A stretch of 64,000 nucleotides of DNA from Myotis daubentonii (taxonomy: Eukaryota > Chordata > Mammalia > Chiroptera > Vespertilionidae): NCBI RefSeq assembly GCF_963259705.1, contig NC_081844.1, forward strand, positions 103,256,671-103,320,670, read 5' to 3'. Shown piece after piece: positions 24,741-36,218 of the stretch. Both the position numbers and the translations under genes were made by a program. Within the stretch, counting starts at the first letter, position 1, and each line of letters starts with the position of its first letter. The notes under the pieces are model-generated. The model did no database searches, was not told the origin of the DNA, and saw only the letters and a program-made list of their open reading frames with translations.

Positions 24741-25099
24741 TTGTACTTAGGATTATAAACTCTTTTATTTTCAGTGATCACACATTTCAAGATGGGAAAA
24801 GCCAGCAATTCTGATAACGGGGAACTCACATTAGTAGATGCCTGGAGTTTTGTTCTATGAAGTTTGTAGAAGGGGTTCCAGTTGATGTCTGTAACCTATA
24901 AAAAACCTTTTATGGAGGGAAAGTGGTGAGACGGAGCTTAATCTCACCATGGTGGTTTTTATCTACTAAGGATCTACAGTTTGTCTTCTGAGAGTCACCG
25001 TGTATTTAAATGACTTTTTGGTTGCAGCGATTTTGAAAGAGTTCACAAGATGAGCCCATTTCTCCCCCAGTCTTACCTATTTTCTTGTCAACAAAAAAG

Positions 25100-25490
25100 A
25101 AACACTGGTGTCCTCTTCACCATTTCCTTCATCCTCCCTGCCCAGCCCACGCTCAAACACTGTCCTCTCTGCCTTAGAAGTGTTCCTTCAAAGTTGTCCC
25201 CTCTTCCCAAGCACTATCCTATTCAAGACCCATGTCACCTGTTTCTGTTATTCCTTCCCAACTGGTCTCCCTGATTCATTTCATTCTCCCTCTAGAACAT
25301 CTCATATCCTGATACATGCGAATGCTTCAAAACATTCCTCTTATCGCTTCAGTCACTGCTCAAGGGCCTTCAGTGGCTCCCACTTGCCCATCACTGTTCT
25401 CTATGACAGGCCTCTCATGAGTCACACTTGCTGTCCCCATCCCCCCATCCTGATAGCCTTTGCTGACCACTCCCTCTGTCACTGATGACT
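25100..25490 (+). mobile_element. Possible L2 fragment, pyrimidine-rich
   Basis: A pyrimidine-rich stretch includes ccttcagtggctcccacttg and gcctttgctgaccactccct, which resemble L2 3' sequence. Weak. Confidence 0.4.
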
Positions 25491-25589
25491 TCCAGTTCTG
25501 AACCTAGTTTCCATTAAAACAGAGCTTACTATTTAATTGCTGGGTTTTCTGAGGCCAGGCACTGTGAGGGCATGGACATTGCAGCTAAA

Positions 25590-25745
25590 CAGTTCTAGGT
25601 CCAAATTTTTGCTTGGCCACTCAGTTGCTGTGTGACTTCTAACAAGTTGCATGACTTCTCTGAACCTCAGTTATCTTGGCTGTAAAAGAAGATAGAAATA
25701 GCATCTACCTTATAGGATTTTTGCAAGAATTGAATTGGATGATGA
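25590..25745 (+). mobile_element. MIR SINE
   Basis: The sequence gttgctgtgtgacttctaac, gaacctcagttatcttggct and tataggatttttgcaagaat fits MIR. Confidence 0.68.
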
Positions 25746-25754
25746 TGAGAGATT

Positions 25755-26105
25755 CTAACATGTATTTTGTGTTTCCTCTGTGCCAGGCACTGTTCTAATT
25801 ATTATCTTTTTCCGCCCAGCCTGTGTTGTTCAGTGGTTGAGCATTGACCTATGAGCCAGGAGGTATTGGTTTGATTCCCAGACAGGGAACATGCCCAGGT
25901 TGCAGGCTCAATCCCTAGTAGGGGGCATGCAGGAGGCAGCCAATCAATGATTCTCTCTCATCATTGATGTTCTGATCTCTCTCTCCCTTTCCTTCCTCTC
26001 TCTGAAATCAATAAAAACATATTTATTATTTTATTCCTCACAACAATACTATAATGTCAGTACTATGATTTTCCCAGGTTTGCAGATGGAGAAAGAGCTG
26101 GAGAA
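25755..26105 (-). mobile_element. MIR SINE, split by VES SINE 25813-26022
   Basis: The left part is tgccaggcactgttctaatt. The right part resumes with ttcctcacaacaatactata and tttgcagatggagaaagagc. Confidence 0.6.
25813..26022 (+). mobile_element. VES SINE inserted in a MIR
   Basis: The head is ttgttcagtggttgagc, the B box region is ggtttgattcccagac, and the body is gcaggaggcagccaatcaat. The tail is aaatcaataaaaacatattt. It separates two halves of an older MIR. Confidence 0.82.
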
Positions 26106-26412
26106 CAGGGAGGGGGTGGAGAAAGAAGATGACAAAAATGAAGAAATCAAAACTTTGGATTTTAAAACTTTTGGGATTTTAAAACTGTAGAAAAGAGATT
26201 GTGACCGTTAGTAATACAACTATTAGTAGTAATTATAAGCATAGTAAACAGCAACTGTTACTGCAACACTTGTGACTCTAATTTTACTGGAGGAGCTCAT
26301 AGTAAAATGTACTGGAAAGTATGTCTCCGGTAACTCATGGAGTGGGAAGGATGGGGGTCACAGGATTGGGTCTGCACCGAGTGTCTCACTTATCACTCTC
26401 TTCTTCTCCTAG

Positions 26413-26608
26413 TATGACTTCATGGAGCGCCTGGACGGGAAGGAGAAGTGGAGCGTGGTCGAGTCGCCCAGGGAACGCCGGAGCATACAGACCCTGGTTC
26501 AAAACGAGGCCGTGTTTGTGCAGTACCTGGACGTGGGCCTGTGGCACCTGGCCTTCTACAATGATGGCAAAGACAAAGAGATGGTTTCCTTCAACACTGT
26601 CGTCTTAG
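26413..26608 (+). CDS. TENM3: TENM3 coding exon, linker before EGF1 with RERR site
   Basis: The acceptor is ttcttctcctag and the exon opens in phase 0 with TAT GAC TTC. It ends with TTA plus one base before a gtaggt donor, in phase 1, giving 65 codons plus one base. The product runs from [19 protein letters not shown] through [19 protein letters not shown] to MVSFNTVVL. The [15 protein letters not shown] segment is strongly conserved in all teneurins. Together with the previous exon it completes the region just before the first EGF repeat. Codons 26470-26481 read Arg-Glu-Arg-Arg, which fits the furin consensus R-X-K/R-R. Teneurins are known to be cut by furin near the membrane, but whether this site is used is inference. 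The last base joins the next exon to make Asp (G|AT). Confidence 0.96.
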
Positions 26609-26854
26609 GTAGGTCAGGCCTCTCTGAGGCGACATGCCATGGAGGAGAGAAGGGCAAGTTCTGGGCTTCTCTCTAGAGGACACATCTCCCAAGGCGGTTC
26701 CTACTGAGTGGAGGGCCAAGGCAGAATCCTTGATGTACTAGTAAGCCTCAGAATACCACCCACCTCAAATGAGCCCTAACTAAAATAGGAATAAAATAGG
26801 AATCTCGCCTAAATCATGCGAGATTCACCATGAGTCCCAAGGATTCAGTGTGGT

Positions 26855-27045
26855 GAAGGCCTTGGTTCAGACCACCTGGCCCAAGTCCTGGCCACACAAC
26901 ACAGGCAGGTCACTGGACTGCTGGAAGCCTCAGTTTCCTCATGTGGAATGGAACCTCTAGAGCCCGCCTCACAGGGCTGTTGTGAGGATTAAATAAGATA
27001 AACATATAAATCTCAAACATGTGATAGAGATAATAAATATCTGCT
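26855..27045 (+). mobile_element. MIR SINE
   Basis: The sequence aagcctcagtttcctcatgt, gggctgttgtgaggattaaa and gataataaatat is a clear MIR. Confidence 0.7.
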
Positions 27046-27074
27046 CACTTTCTCTTAAAAATCAAAGAAAACTT

Positions 27075-27336
27075 GCCCTGGCTGGGTAGCTCGGTCAGTT
27101 GGAGCACCAACTGTGCACCAGAAGAATATAGGTTCAACTCCTGGTCAGGGCACATACCCAGGGTTGCGGGTTCAATCCCCAGTCAGGGAGCATGCGGGGG
27201 AGGGAGGGGGAGGACTGATCAATGTTTCTGTCTCACATCAATGCATCTCTCTCCCCCTCCCTCCCTTCACTCCCTCTCTCTAAAGTAAAAAAAAAAAAAA
27301 AAAAAAAAAAATTATCCTCGGGTGAGGATTAAAAAG
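27075..27336 (+). mobile_element. VES SINE with long A-run and 3' hairpin
   Basis: The head is ccctggctgggtagctcgg. An A24-type run (about 27287-27310) is followed by attatcctcgggtgaggatt. A target duplication aaatcaaagaaaactt/aaatcaaggaaagctc (13 of 16 matching) flanks it at 27059-27074 and 27337-27352. Confidence 0.85.
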
Positions 27337-27944
27337 AAATCAAGGAAAGCTCAAAACACAAAGCTTAAAAAAACTCAAAAATAAATCAGGAAAAAGACAG
27401 ATATAAGAAAAAAAAATCATAGCTTTGTTCCCAAGTAGGTAAATATCAAAATGCTTTAATTAAGTACTTGTCATTTGGGGCTTGTTTTAGCCCTGCTTTT
27501 GATTAGCTATCAAAGGAAAAGCTAAGATTTTATCCAAATTTTCTTCTTATATGTGCATACAAACCCTACAGGAGCCCTGAGTTTGAGAAGATTTCATGTT
27601 TTCTAGAGCAAACCATAAGAATTTTAACAATCAAATAAGCTACAGATATTTTCATGAAATTTATTTTGTCATTAGGTTTTAATCTTTTTACTAATGATAA
27701 TAAGTGGTCCTGGGTAGGAACTTGCTGAATCAGAGCAGGTTGTAGACCCATTCCACAGAGGAATAAACTGAGGTTCAGACTGCTAAGTCCCTCAAGGTCC
27801 CAGGATGTGAAAATGGTAGAAACAGCATGGGCTTCTGGGCTTTGCCCTTTGTCTTTCTGCAGCACCTTGTTGTCCCAACAGCATCTGGTTGCGGATCTCA
27901 AGGGTCACTGGAGATGCCTAGATAAGGTGGTTTCATGAGGAAAG

Positions 27945-28055
27945 ATCTGGTCGATCCAGGATTAAATCCCAGCTTGTCTTTCCCACATCCTCCCTAGAAA
28001 AGTCACTTTCCTCCTGAGCCTCAGTTTTATTTGTGGGAAGGTAGTGAGCAAGTCC
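27945..28055 (+). mobile_element. MIR SINE (partial)
   Basis: The sequence ggattaaatcccagcttgtc and cctgagcctcagttttattt fits the central MIR region. Confidence 0.5.
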
Positions 28056-28356
28056 CTAAAGGGTAGATGATGTGACATCATATATGGAACACACCAAGGA
28101 TGGAGCTGGTAGTCCCTATATGAGAGCTGATGGTGGGGCACGCCTTGCGCAGCTATTTCTCTATTGACTGCATTTGAAGAACTGCTCTACCAGCCTCAGG
28201 ATTTCTCTGAGGGCCTTGCTGATTCTTGAAAAATCTATGCTATCAAATCTGAAATTCTTCATCAGAATGACATAAAATCAGATGGGCTTGAAATTCATCC
28301 TCATTCCCTCTGCTCAGGAAAGATTGGCCCCATCAGGGCAGCCAAATGCTCCAAAG

Positions 28357-28566
28357 CAGGGATTGGCACACCAGAGCCCACAGGCTGAGCCTGGCCCACG
28401 GCCTGTTTTTACAAATAAAGTTTTATTGGAACACAGCCATGTTCATCTGTTTATATATTGTCTGTGGCAGCTAAAATGACAGAGTAGTTGCAACAGTGAC
28501 AGTTTGGCTCACAAAGCCCAAATATTTACTGTCTGTGCCGTTCCAGAAAAACTATGCCAACCCCTG
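28357..28566 (+). mobile_element. Old hAT-Charlie MER element
   Basis: The ends are cagggattggcacacc and tgccaacccctg. Imperfect 8-bp flanks match at six of eight bases (ctccaaag/ccctaaag). The interior motif aataaagttttattggaaca identifies a widespread eutherian hAT family, whose exact name I am not sure of. Confidence 0.7.
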
Positions 28567-28884
28567 CCCTAAAGTAACATCACAAACTCTGTATGACCAA
28601 AGTCCCCGGAGAAGTCGCCCACAGCTGGGAGATTTCAACATCAGGTTTGGTACCCAAAGGGGGAAATGCAAAAGGATGAAAACCAGCTTAAAAAAAGAAG
28701 ACGCTGGCAACAACTAGTTTGAGATGTTGAGATTGAAAAAAGCAACCTTTAGCTTAAGAATAGGAGAAATGGTATCCCTTTTGTCACCTTGTGTTTGAAC
28801 TCATGCATAACAGCGCAAATCACGCATTGCAGCTGGCTTAGTGAGAGTCCACAAGCATTTGGTTAATAACAAAAGCAACTACCA

Positions 28885-29080
28885 CACAGGGTACCAGCCC
28901 TTTGGGATTAGGCCCTTTGTGGGGACTGTCTCCATCAGCCCATGGCCTCGCCATTGGGAGGTACTGCCAAGACCCCGAGAAGTTAAACAGCTTGCCTGAG
29001 GCCTCACACAATTGGTAAGAGGTGGAGTCAGGATTCGAACTCTCCAGAGCCTGTGCTCTTAACCACTGGATTGCTTTGAA
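28885..29080 (-). mobile_element. MIR SINE
   Basis: The sequence gagaagttaaacagcttgcc, ggtggagtcaggattcgaac and gtgctcttaaccactggatt is a well preserved antisense MIR. Confidence 0.72.
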
Positions 29081-29965
29081 TTCCAGCCAAAGAAATCCCT
29101 TTCCCCTGCACAGAAGGTTTTCTGGGGGTCAGATTATCTAATAACAGCTTCAGCCCCCCACCTCCTTTATCCACATAGACCCAGGCAATTGCCGTAGTGG
29201 GATGCCCTTCCCCCACACCATTACCCTCACCCGCCTGCCCATCAGAGCTGGGAATAGCAATTCTCCCCAGAGGAATTCTTCCGTCTGGACTGCAGCTCAA
29301 AGAGAGAGAAAGGCAAAGGTAATCGGCCTAATAGTTGGGCAGACACCTCAATACAGCAATGATAGTGATTGGCCCGCAATACGGGGCAAAGAACAGTGTT
29401 TTATTTGGTTCAGAGGGTCTCCCACACGTATCTATTACAAGAACGTTCTCCATCAAGAGCAGCCAGGAGCGCTGAAAGTCTGGTGATAGGAACAGAAGGA
29501 AAAATGTTAGACGGTGTCAACCAGCGGTCACTCTAAACATACCTTTGACTTGGGAAAGTCTTGGGGTGCATTTTGGAGAGAAGCGGCCTGCTATCAGAAG
29601 AGAGTGTCATCTTAGGAGCAACAGAGATGCACTCTCGCAGTGAGGGTTTAGGGGAGGCTGCGGCCACGTGTGAAATCCCACTGCCCTGGCTTCCTCCCAT
29701 TGCCTGCCATTGTCTCCTCCGAAAACCTACACCAAGTGGACAAAAAGGAAAGCTGATAATGTCGGCAGTCATACTTAATTTTGGGGTGGAAAAGGGCCTG
29801 AAGAGGGTGGGCTCCCTTTATATTTCAGCCTTAATGTTTTTTGCTCAAAAGCTGGAGAAGTGCTTGAGATAGATGACCTTGGGAAATTAAATGAAAACTA
29901 CTCTTTATTAAAGTTTTTGCTTCTTTTGGATTCTTCTGCCCTCCTATGTGCACACATGTACGGCG

Positions 29966-29986
29966 CACACACACACACACACACGT
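29966..29986. repeat. (CA)n short microsatellite
   Basis: About nine CA units. Confidence 0.85.
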
Positions 29987-31628
29987 GCATGCACACGCCC
30001 ATTTTGACTGCTGTTTACCAAGGACCCACTGTGCACCAAGCATGGAGGATACCTGAGTGACCACTTCCGATCTGGTCTCTTTCTCAGGGAGCTTGATGAG
30101 AAAAGACAGGGGCATAAAGAGGCAATTATAAGAATGTAGGAAACACTGAGGCAGACTCAGAACCCAGACTGAGGAAAGGAAGACACTCAGGAGCCAAATG
30201 TTTGCTAAACTGGGACTGAGGGATACATGCCTCAGTTAAAGGGCAAGGCAGGCCATGCGGCCCAGCGAGAACCTGTGCAAGACCTCAGGCCTTTGGCACG
30301 GGCCTGGGGTGGCAATGGGCTCCCTGGACCTTCACTGCTTTACCTCTGAAGTTGTTTGGTCTCAGAAAAGGGTCCTTTGGCTTCAGCGATGTCAGTTTCC
30401 ACCAGAGCATCCGAGGCCCAGATACGCCGTGAGGACCAATCCCTGCCGCGCTGCAGAGTGACTTCTTAAAATACAAGCTGGGTGGTGCCCTCCCGACACT
30501 GAAAACTTCTCGTCCGTTCCCATCGGACCCAGGATAAAATCCAGCAGAGCCAGGGGGACTACAACAGCTGAGAAGGCGGACGCTGTAGAAAGCCCTACCG
30601 CGTGGTTTGGTTTTCCAGGGCAGAATGGGAATAAATGGGAATTTCCGTTTAAAGGAGAAACCTCCTTTGCCTTCCAGGCAACAGCAGGAACACTTAGACT
30701 TCGTGCAGCATCACCAGATCCATGTCCCCAGCTCCCCAGGGGCTGCGTCATGTCAACATTTGGGCACAGTGGCCTCTGTGCTTTGTTTCGTCATCTTAGT
30801 AATTTGGAACCTGGACGTCTATTTATTTTAATTTAAAGTAAAATGAGGTAATAATAATCTTAAAAGACGATGTATGCTTCTGTACAGCTCCAAATCAACG
30901 TTGAAAATGTTCCAAATGACCCCTTTGAAGGTATTACTTGAGAGGACAGATAGAAAGATAAACCATGAAATCGGATGGCCGTGTAGGTCAAAACAAACAG
31001 GAACTAATTGATTTTCATGAAAAATAAGATCCACAAAAGCTAGGCATATAAGGGCTATTGCATAACCCAAAACTTACTACTTAACGAACCCCAAAATCAT
31101 GCCCGAATTGATCAATCTCACATAGGTAGGTTTTTCCTTGTGAAAATCCCTTACAGCAGGGGATATTTTTATTCTACAAACCTGAGGTGAGGAACAATTG
31201 CTTTCGTGTGGACAATCACCCTCTATACCTGAGGTGACGCCCACTGGCAGTCCAGCTCTCAGATTGGCTGGATGACAGGCTGGGGGAGGGAGTGCTCCAA
31301 GTGTTTAAAACTTAATATTCAAACATGGGGAATTTCAGGTTTTATATTCAGATAAGTAGTTTCTTCTGAAAAAGCCAAAGCAGCAGCAAATTAGCCCCAC
31401 ATTCCTGCCTGGGTCCATCAGATGGACAGCGGTGGTTACGTCCATGCATTGTCCAAGTTGCCCTAGTCCCCACCAACCCCTATTCTCTTCCTTCACTCAC
31501 TTATGCTCCTCCCTACTGGTCCCCTGAGGTCGCTGTCACTAGTCTTTAAAACGGTAGGTGTCTGCTTATTAAGTTGCTTCACCAGCAAATGGAGGAAAAG
31601 GTAACTGCTAAACTTCTCTCTCTTTCAG

Positions 31629-31730
31629 ATTCAGTGCAGGACTGTCCCCGTAACTGTCACGGGAACGGCGAATGCGTGTCTGGGCTGTGTCACTGCTTCC
31701 CGGGATTCCTAGGAGCGGACTGTGCCAAAG
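31629..31730 (+). CDS. TENM3: TENM3 coding exon, EGF-like repeat 1
   Basis: This 102-bp exon is phase 1 at both ends. The acceptor is ctctttcag and the donor is gtactt. With the flanking split codons it encodes [22 protein letters not shown] and FPGFLGADC followed by AK. This is one complete teneurin-type EGF repeat with six cysteines in the pattern CxxxCxxxxxxCxxxxCxCxxxxxxxxC. Because both ends are phase 1, skipping this exon would keep the frame and remove exactly one EGF module. Compared with the human protein as I recall it, Leu replaces Val in SG-V/L-CHC, a conservative change. The exon lies about 5 kb after the linker exon and 13.8 kb before the EGF2-3 exon. Confidence 0.96.
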
Positions 31731-32610
31731 GTACTTACCCCTACTTCCCTGCCATGGTTGGAAAATGGAACGCAGGCTTCTCGGAGGGGACGGGAGGAGA
31801 GAAGGAGCACCCAAGTGGCCTCCCACCAAATCCCACTGGGACGTCTTGTAAGCCCATGCATGCTAGACGTCCTAGCCCTTTGGCAAAGAGTAGGGCTTGA
31901 TTTATGACAATTGGCCAGTATACCTATAGGAGCAGGGCAGTCATCCTTGGCACCAAGGTGTGCTGAGGAGAAAGATTTGCTGAAAATGAGATGCTTGGAT
32001 TTCCTGTAAAAGCAGAAGTGAATTACCATCACTCCTTTCTTATAATCATTAGCTTCTATGTAATGGAAGATTAAGCATCTCAGGGTTAGTAAATTTCATT
32101 CATTCTGGCCAGCTATGCTCTTAATCTAGGAAGTGCTATTTATCTTGGTGGAATCGGTTTTAAATTGTATTATTAATTTATCTGCGCTGCTTTGCACAGG
32201 ATTGCTGGGGCCCTGGGATTCTTGGGGGAAAGGTAATAAAAGAAAGAAAATGACTCTCATAGGAACAGGGGGTTTAGGGGCTGCCTGCCTGTTTGCAAGA
32301 GACCTTGAACTTGACCTTCAAGTAGCAGAATCAGACACAAAGGTAGCAGAGAGCAGAGCTTCTCATGCTTTTTAGACACGTGCACCCACGTATGCATATG
32401 CTAGATAAATGCAACCGAAACATTGAAAGGAAACTTTCACAAAGCAACACTTGCCTTTGCTCTGTTTCTTTTCTATTCTAACCTACTTCATTTTTTTATT
32501 TAACTTTTTAAATTTTTGTTTATCTTTTGTTTTCATTGGTATTATTGAAAGTACTATATATTCCCCTTTCCCCCCCTACCCTACTTTATTTTTTAAACAA
32601 ATACTGGCTA

Positions 32611-32825
32611 AGCCAGGCTGGTGTGGCTCAGTGGTTGAACATCAACCTATAAACCAGAGATCACGGTTTGATTCCTAGTCAGGGCACATGCCCAGGTTGC
32701 AGGCTTGATCCCCAGTAGGGTGTGTGTAGGAGGCAACCGATCAATGATTCTCTTTCATCATCGATGTTTCTATCTCTCCCTCTCCCTTCCTCTCTGAAAT
32801 CAATACAAATATTTTTTCTAAACAC
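32611..32825 (+). mobile_element. VES SINE
   Basis: The head is ctggtgtggctcagtggttg, the B box is ggtttgattcctagtc, and the body is gtaggaggcaaccgatcaat, followed by a TC-rich block and ctctgaaatcaatacaaat tail. Confidence 0.84.
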
Positions 32826-32904
32826 AGGTTAACATTATATTGATTCCCCACCCACCAATAGGTCATCTCCCAGTCTGAAAAGCAGTAGTGGAGAGGGTCT
32901 GAGC

Positions 32905-33060
32905 CCTTGCTCTGCCATTAAGTATCTCCGTGACCTTGAGCAAGTGATCAAACATCTCTGCATCTTGACTTCCTCCTCTGGAAAAGGGGGCAGTCCCTTC
33001 CTGAGTTTGTTGTGAGCATGGTGTGACACACCCCACGCCCTTAGCAGAACGCATTGTGGG
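32905..33060 (+). mobile_element. MIR SINE
   Basis: The sequence cttgctctgccattaagtat, ccgtgaccttgagcaagtga and gagtttgttgtgagcatggt fits MIR. Confidence 0.62.
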
Positions 33061-34456
33061 CCCTCAAAGGGTTTATTGTTTACCGCCTTTTAATTCATGC
33101 ACATTATATTTACTTACATAACCTTTTCGTTGTTTGTATGTGCTCTTCAGTTAAAGACCATCCTTCCTTGAGGTTCTGAGAGCGAGGCGATTATCAATAT
33201 ATTAGTAGCTGTTCTGGTAATGCTACATGGTGCCACCCCTCTTCCCATGCTCGCCGCAGGTGCAGGGGAAAATCCTATTTCACATACTCATGGTATTTCG
33301 AGGCCTTTCTGAACAATGACTGATGAGTGAATGGGGCTTTTTTGTGCCTAAAGTTCTGAATTTGGTTGCATGTGTGTAAGGCTCATTCCTAAATGGCACC
33401 CATTAATGCGGAAGATTCGGTTAACTTGTCAGATACAAAAAGAAAAGACAGCACGAAGACCCGTGGTTCTCGGCTGCTCTTCCCCTTAGCACTCTCTGCC
33501 CATTGGCGTGGGGGCACATCCCCACGCAGACCGTGGGGCCTGGACCTCGGTTCCAAGGGGCCCTGATGGAGGAAGATGGTCAGAGCGCCGCGTCCCCGTG
33601 CTGAGTGCTTTTCCTGGCGAAGGCTTTACGGGAGAGAAAACCTCAGTATCATTTGAATGGCTCTTCTTGCATAATCTAATTTTCCTGGGAGTGAAGGCAT
33701 TGATGGGGGCAAGGACAGAGCGGTCCTTTCACGTGTGCCCGCAGACGGGCCGAGCACTCGGCTGCACGGGCTGTGAGCTGTAAATGTATATTAACACCGA
33801 CACACATCGATGCATTATTAATCCCCAAAACCATGTGTGTTCCGGCGGCACATCCAGCAACTGGCCTTTCAGGCCTAAGTACCCCGGCCATTTAAGAACC
33901 CTCCGCTCTAAATCCATTTGCCGACGAGCGGCCACTCTGCATTATGGATCTGTAATGGGGTGTGCATTTAGCTGCTTAAAAGGACTCTCGGTGTGTTTTG
34001 CATTCACCACCTGTGCTGGGGCGGGGCGCCCCTCCGAGTGTGCATTAGCCGCGGTGTATAATTGATCCTTGCAAAACAAATATTGAGTGGCTGTTAAGAG
34101 TAGTTACTCCTGCATCCTCGGGAGCCGTTCCTGAAATCAGCCTTTGAACTCGGACATTTTAATTTCGCTGTTGATGCATGCGGTTGACAAGATTGAAGCG
34201 TTTAAAGAATAAAATTGCTTTCTCCTTGTTTCCCCCTTTATCCTTGGCTGAACGGTGTTAGGAGGAAGCTTCTCGCTCTGTGCCCCAAAGATGTTCCTTC
34301 CATGGTATTTCTGAAATGGACCCAGTTTCAGCTCCTGCATTAACAGCACTTTCTTCTTTATTCCAAGCCCTTCTTGCCCGAACTGGGATCTTTCATGGAC
34401 CACCTTAATGTTTTTTGCCAAATTCATGGGCCATCAGTATTATGATTTATTTAACA

Positions 34457-34708
34457 CTAGAGCCCCGGTGCACGAAATTCGTGAACAGGTAGGGTCCCTA
34501 GGCCTGGCCAGCAATCAGGGTCAATCGAGGCCTTCTGGCTTCTAGCCAGGGCATCCCTTCCCCAACTGCTGGCTGCCATCTGGGACCTTCCTTCATTTCG
34601 CACCGCCCCCTGGTGGTCAGCACACATCATAGTGAGCAATAACGCTCCCGGTTTCCCAGTCGAACTCCTGTGGGGACACTTTGCATATTAGCCTTTTATA
34701 TAGAGAGA
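34457..34708 (-). mobile_element. Non-autonomous Helitron, HeliBat type
   Basis: CTAG at 34457 is preceded by a host A. The next bases carry the hairpin gtgcacgaaattcgtg. The body has the ggtagggtccctaggcctgg block shared with the copy at 2580, and it ends cttttatatagagaga at the 5' terminus. Confidence 0.84.
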
Positions 34709-34771
34709 TATTTCTTAAAGTCAGCTCAGCATGTTGACATGGGAAATTTTACCTTAAAAGGAACAATGTTC

Positions 34772-34988
34772 AGTCCGGCCAGTGTAGTTCAGTGGTTGAG
34801 CATTGACCGATGACCAGGGGGAGGTCATGGTTCAATTCCAGGTCAGGGCACATGCTCAGATGGTGGGCTCGATCCCCAATAGGGGGTATGTAGGAGGCAG
34901 CCAATCATTGTTCCTCTCTCATTAAGCTTTTTCTCTCTCTCCCACCCTCTTCCTCTCTCTGAAATCAATCAAAATATTTTTTTTTAAA
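34772..34988 (+). mobile_element. VES SINE
   Basis: The head is gtccggccagtgtagttcag and the body is gtaggaggcagccaatcatt. Flanking duplications aaaaggaacaatgttc/aaaaggaacagcgtcc (13 of 16) lie at 34756-34771 and 34989-35004. Confidence 0.85.
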
Positions 34989-35348
34989 AAAAGGAACAGC
35001 GTCCAAATCAAAAAATTTTTTAAAGAACACTGGAATCAATGTAATTGGTAGGAAATATTAATCCCACCTGTAACCCTTTCAGCAGCATTCAATCCAAGTC
35101 AGCTTCTCACATTGATTTCCTATCGAGGATGCCAAAGTGGACCTGAGCACTGGGAAGCCATCCTTGCTCCTCTAACCCCTCATCTCCTGAGTCCTGGCTC
35201 CTGAAAAGTAACAACACCCACTAACTACACCTGTATGGTAATGTGAGAGCCCCGTAAAAACGGACACCCAGCTTCTGGTGGGTGAATGGAATGATCAGTG
35301 CCAGACTTACCTGGCTATGTTAAGCCTCTACTTCAGATTATTTCTAAA

Positions 35349-35568
35349 CTAGAGGTCCAATGCACAAAATTTGTGCAAGAGTAGGCCTTCCTTCCCCCGG
35401 CTGCCATCACCAGCTTCCCTCTGGCACCCGGGACCCGGGCTTCCCTCAGGCCTCCGGCAGACACCCAAGACCCAGGCTTCCCTCACAGCCCCAGCTTTGT
35501 CTGGAATGTCATCCAGAAGGACATCCGGTCTTATTAGCATACTATGCTTTTATTATTATAGATAAGAA
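35349..35568 (-). mobile_element. Non-autonomous Helitron, HeliBat type, short copy
   Basis: ACTAGAGG starts the element at its 3' end, followed by the palindrome tgcacaaaatttgtgca. The far end reads ttattattatagataagaa, a decayed form of the usual TCCTATCTAATAA terminus on the minus strand. About 220 bp long. Confidence 0.8.
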
Positions 35569-35569
35569 T

Positions 35570-35688
35570 CATTGTTAAGTACTAAATATGTTCCAGGCAT
35601 TGTGCAGAGTACTTAATACATACTTTTTCGTCTTTATATCAATATCAAGTAAATCCTATTTTAACCACCTTTCCCACTGTTTATAGCA
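35570..35688 (-). mobile_element. MIR SINE (partial) between two Helitrons
   Basis: The sequence atgttccaggcattgtgcag and agtacttaatacatactttt is the 3' part of an antisense MIR. Confidence 0.5.
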
Positions 35689-35997
35689 GCTACACTAATA
35701 AAAGGCAAAGATGCTAATTGACCGAACCTTTGCTATGCCCATCAGCCAATCAGAAGAGTATGCAAATTAACCCAATAAAGATGGCCATTAAATTTGCATA
35801 CTACAGGCAGCGCAGGGAAGTGCCATCCGCCGCCCACCCCAACCCCGGATCGGACCTGCCATGTGCCACCCCGGGAGCAGGCCTAAGCCAGCAGGTGGTT
35901 ATCTCCCGAGGGGTCCCAAACTGTGAGAGGGCACAGGTTGGGCTGAGGGACACCCCTACCCCGCCAGTGCGCAAATTTTTGTGCACCAGGCCTCTAG
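35689..35997 (+). mobile_element. Non-autonomous Helitron, HeliBat type
   Basis: The 5' terminus is decayed (ctacactaataaaagg). The 3' end is intact, with gcgcaaatttttgtgcac then CAGGCCTCTAG and a host T. It carries the same tatgcaaattaa and aagatggc blocks as the copy at 3848. Confidence 0.83.
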
Positions 35998-35999
35998 TA

Positions 36000-36218
36000 T
36001 ATATATCTTTTTTTTCTTATTGATTTCAGAGAGGAAGGGAGAGGGAGAGAAAAATAGAAACATCAGTGATGAGAGAAAAATCATTGATCAGCTGCCTCCT
36101 GCATGCCCCACACTGGGGATTGAGCCTACAACCCAGGCATGTTCCCTGACCGGGAATCAAACTGTGACTTCCTGGTTCGTAGGTCGACACTCAACCACTG
36201 AACCATGCAGGCTGGGCC
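36000..36218 (-). mobile_element. VES SINE, reverse orientation, beside a Helitron end
   Basis: The plus strand shows the tail first (tattgatttcagagaggaag), then gcctcctgcatgcccc and a reversed head ctcaaccactgaaccatgc. It abuts the Helitron terminus at 35997. Confidence 0.83.

Larger units (their letters stand above)
26609..31628 (+). other. TENM3: TENM3 intron, 5.0 kb
   Basis: This intron is bounded by gtaggt and ctctttcag. It holds MIR copies, one VES SINE with a long A-run, an old hAT element and a short CA repeat. 29100-31620, apart from the CA repeat, shows no feature I recognise. The local open frames there are short and appear to be chance. Confidence 0.85.
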
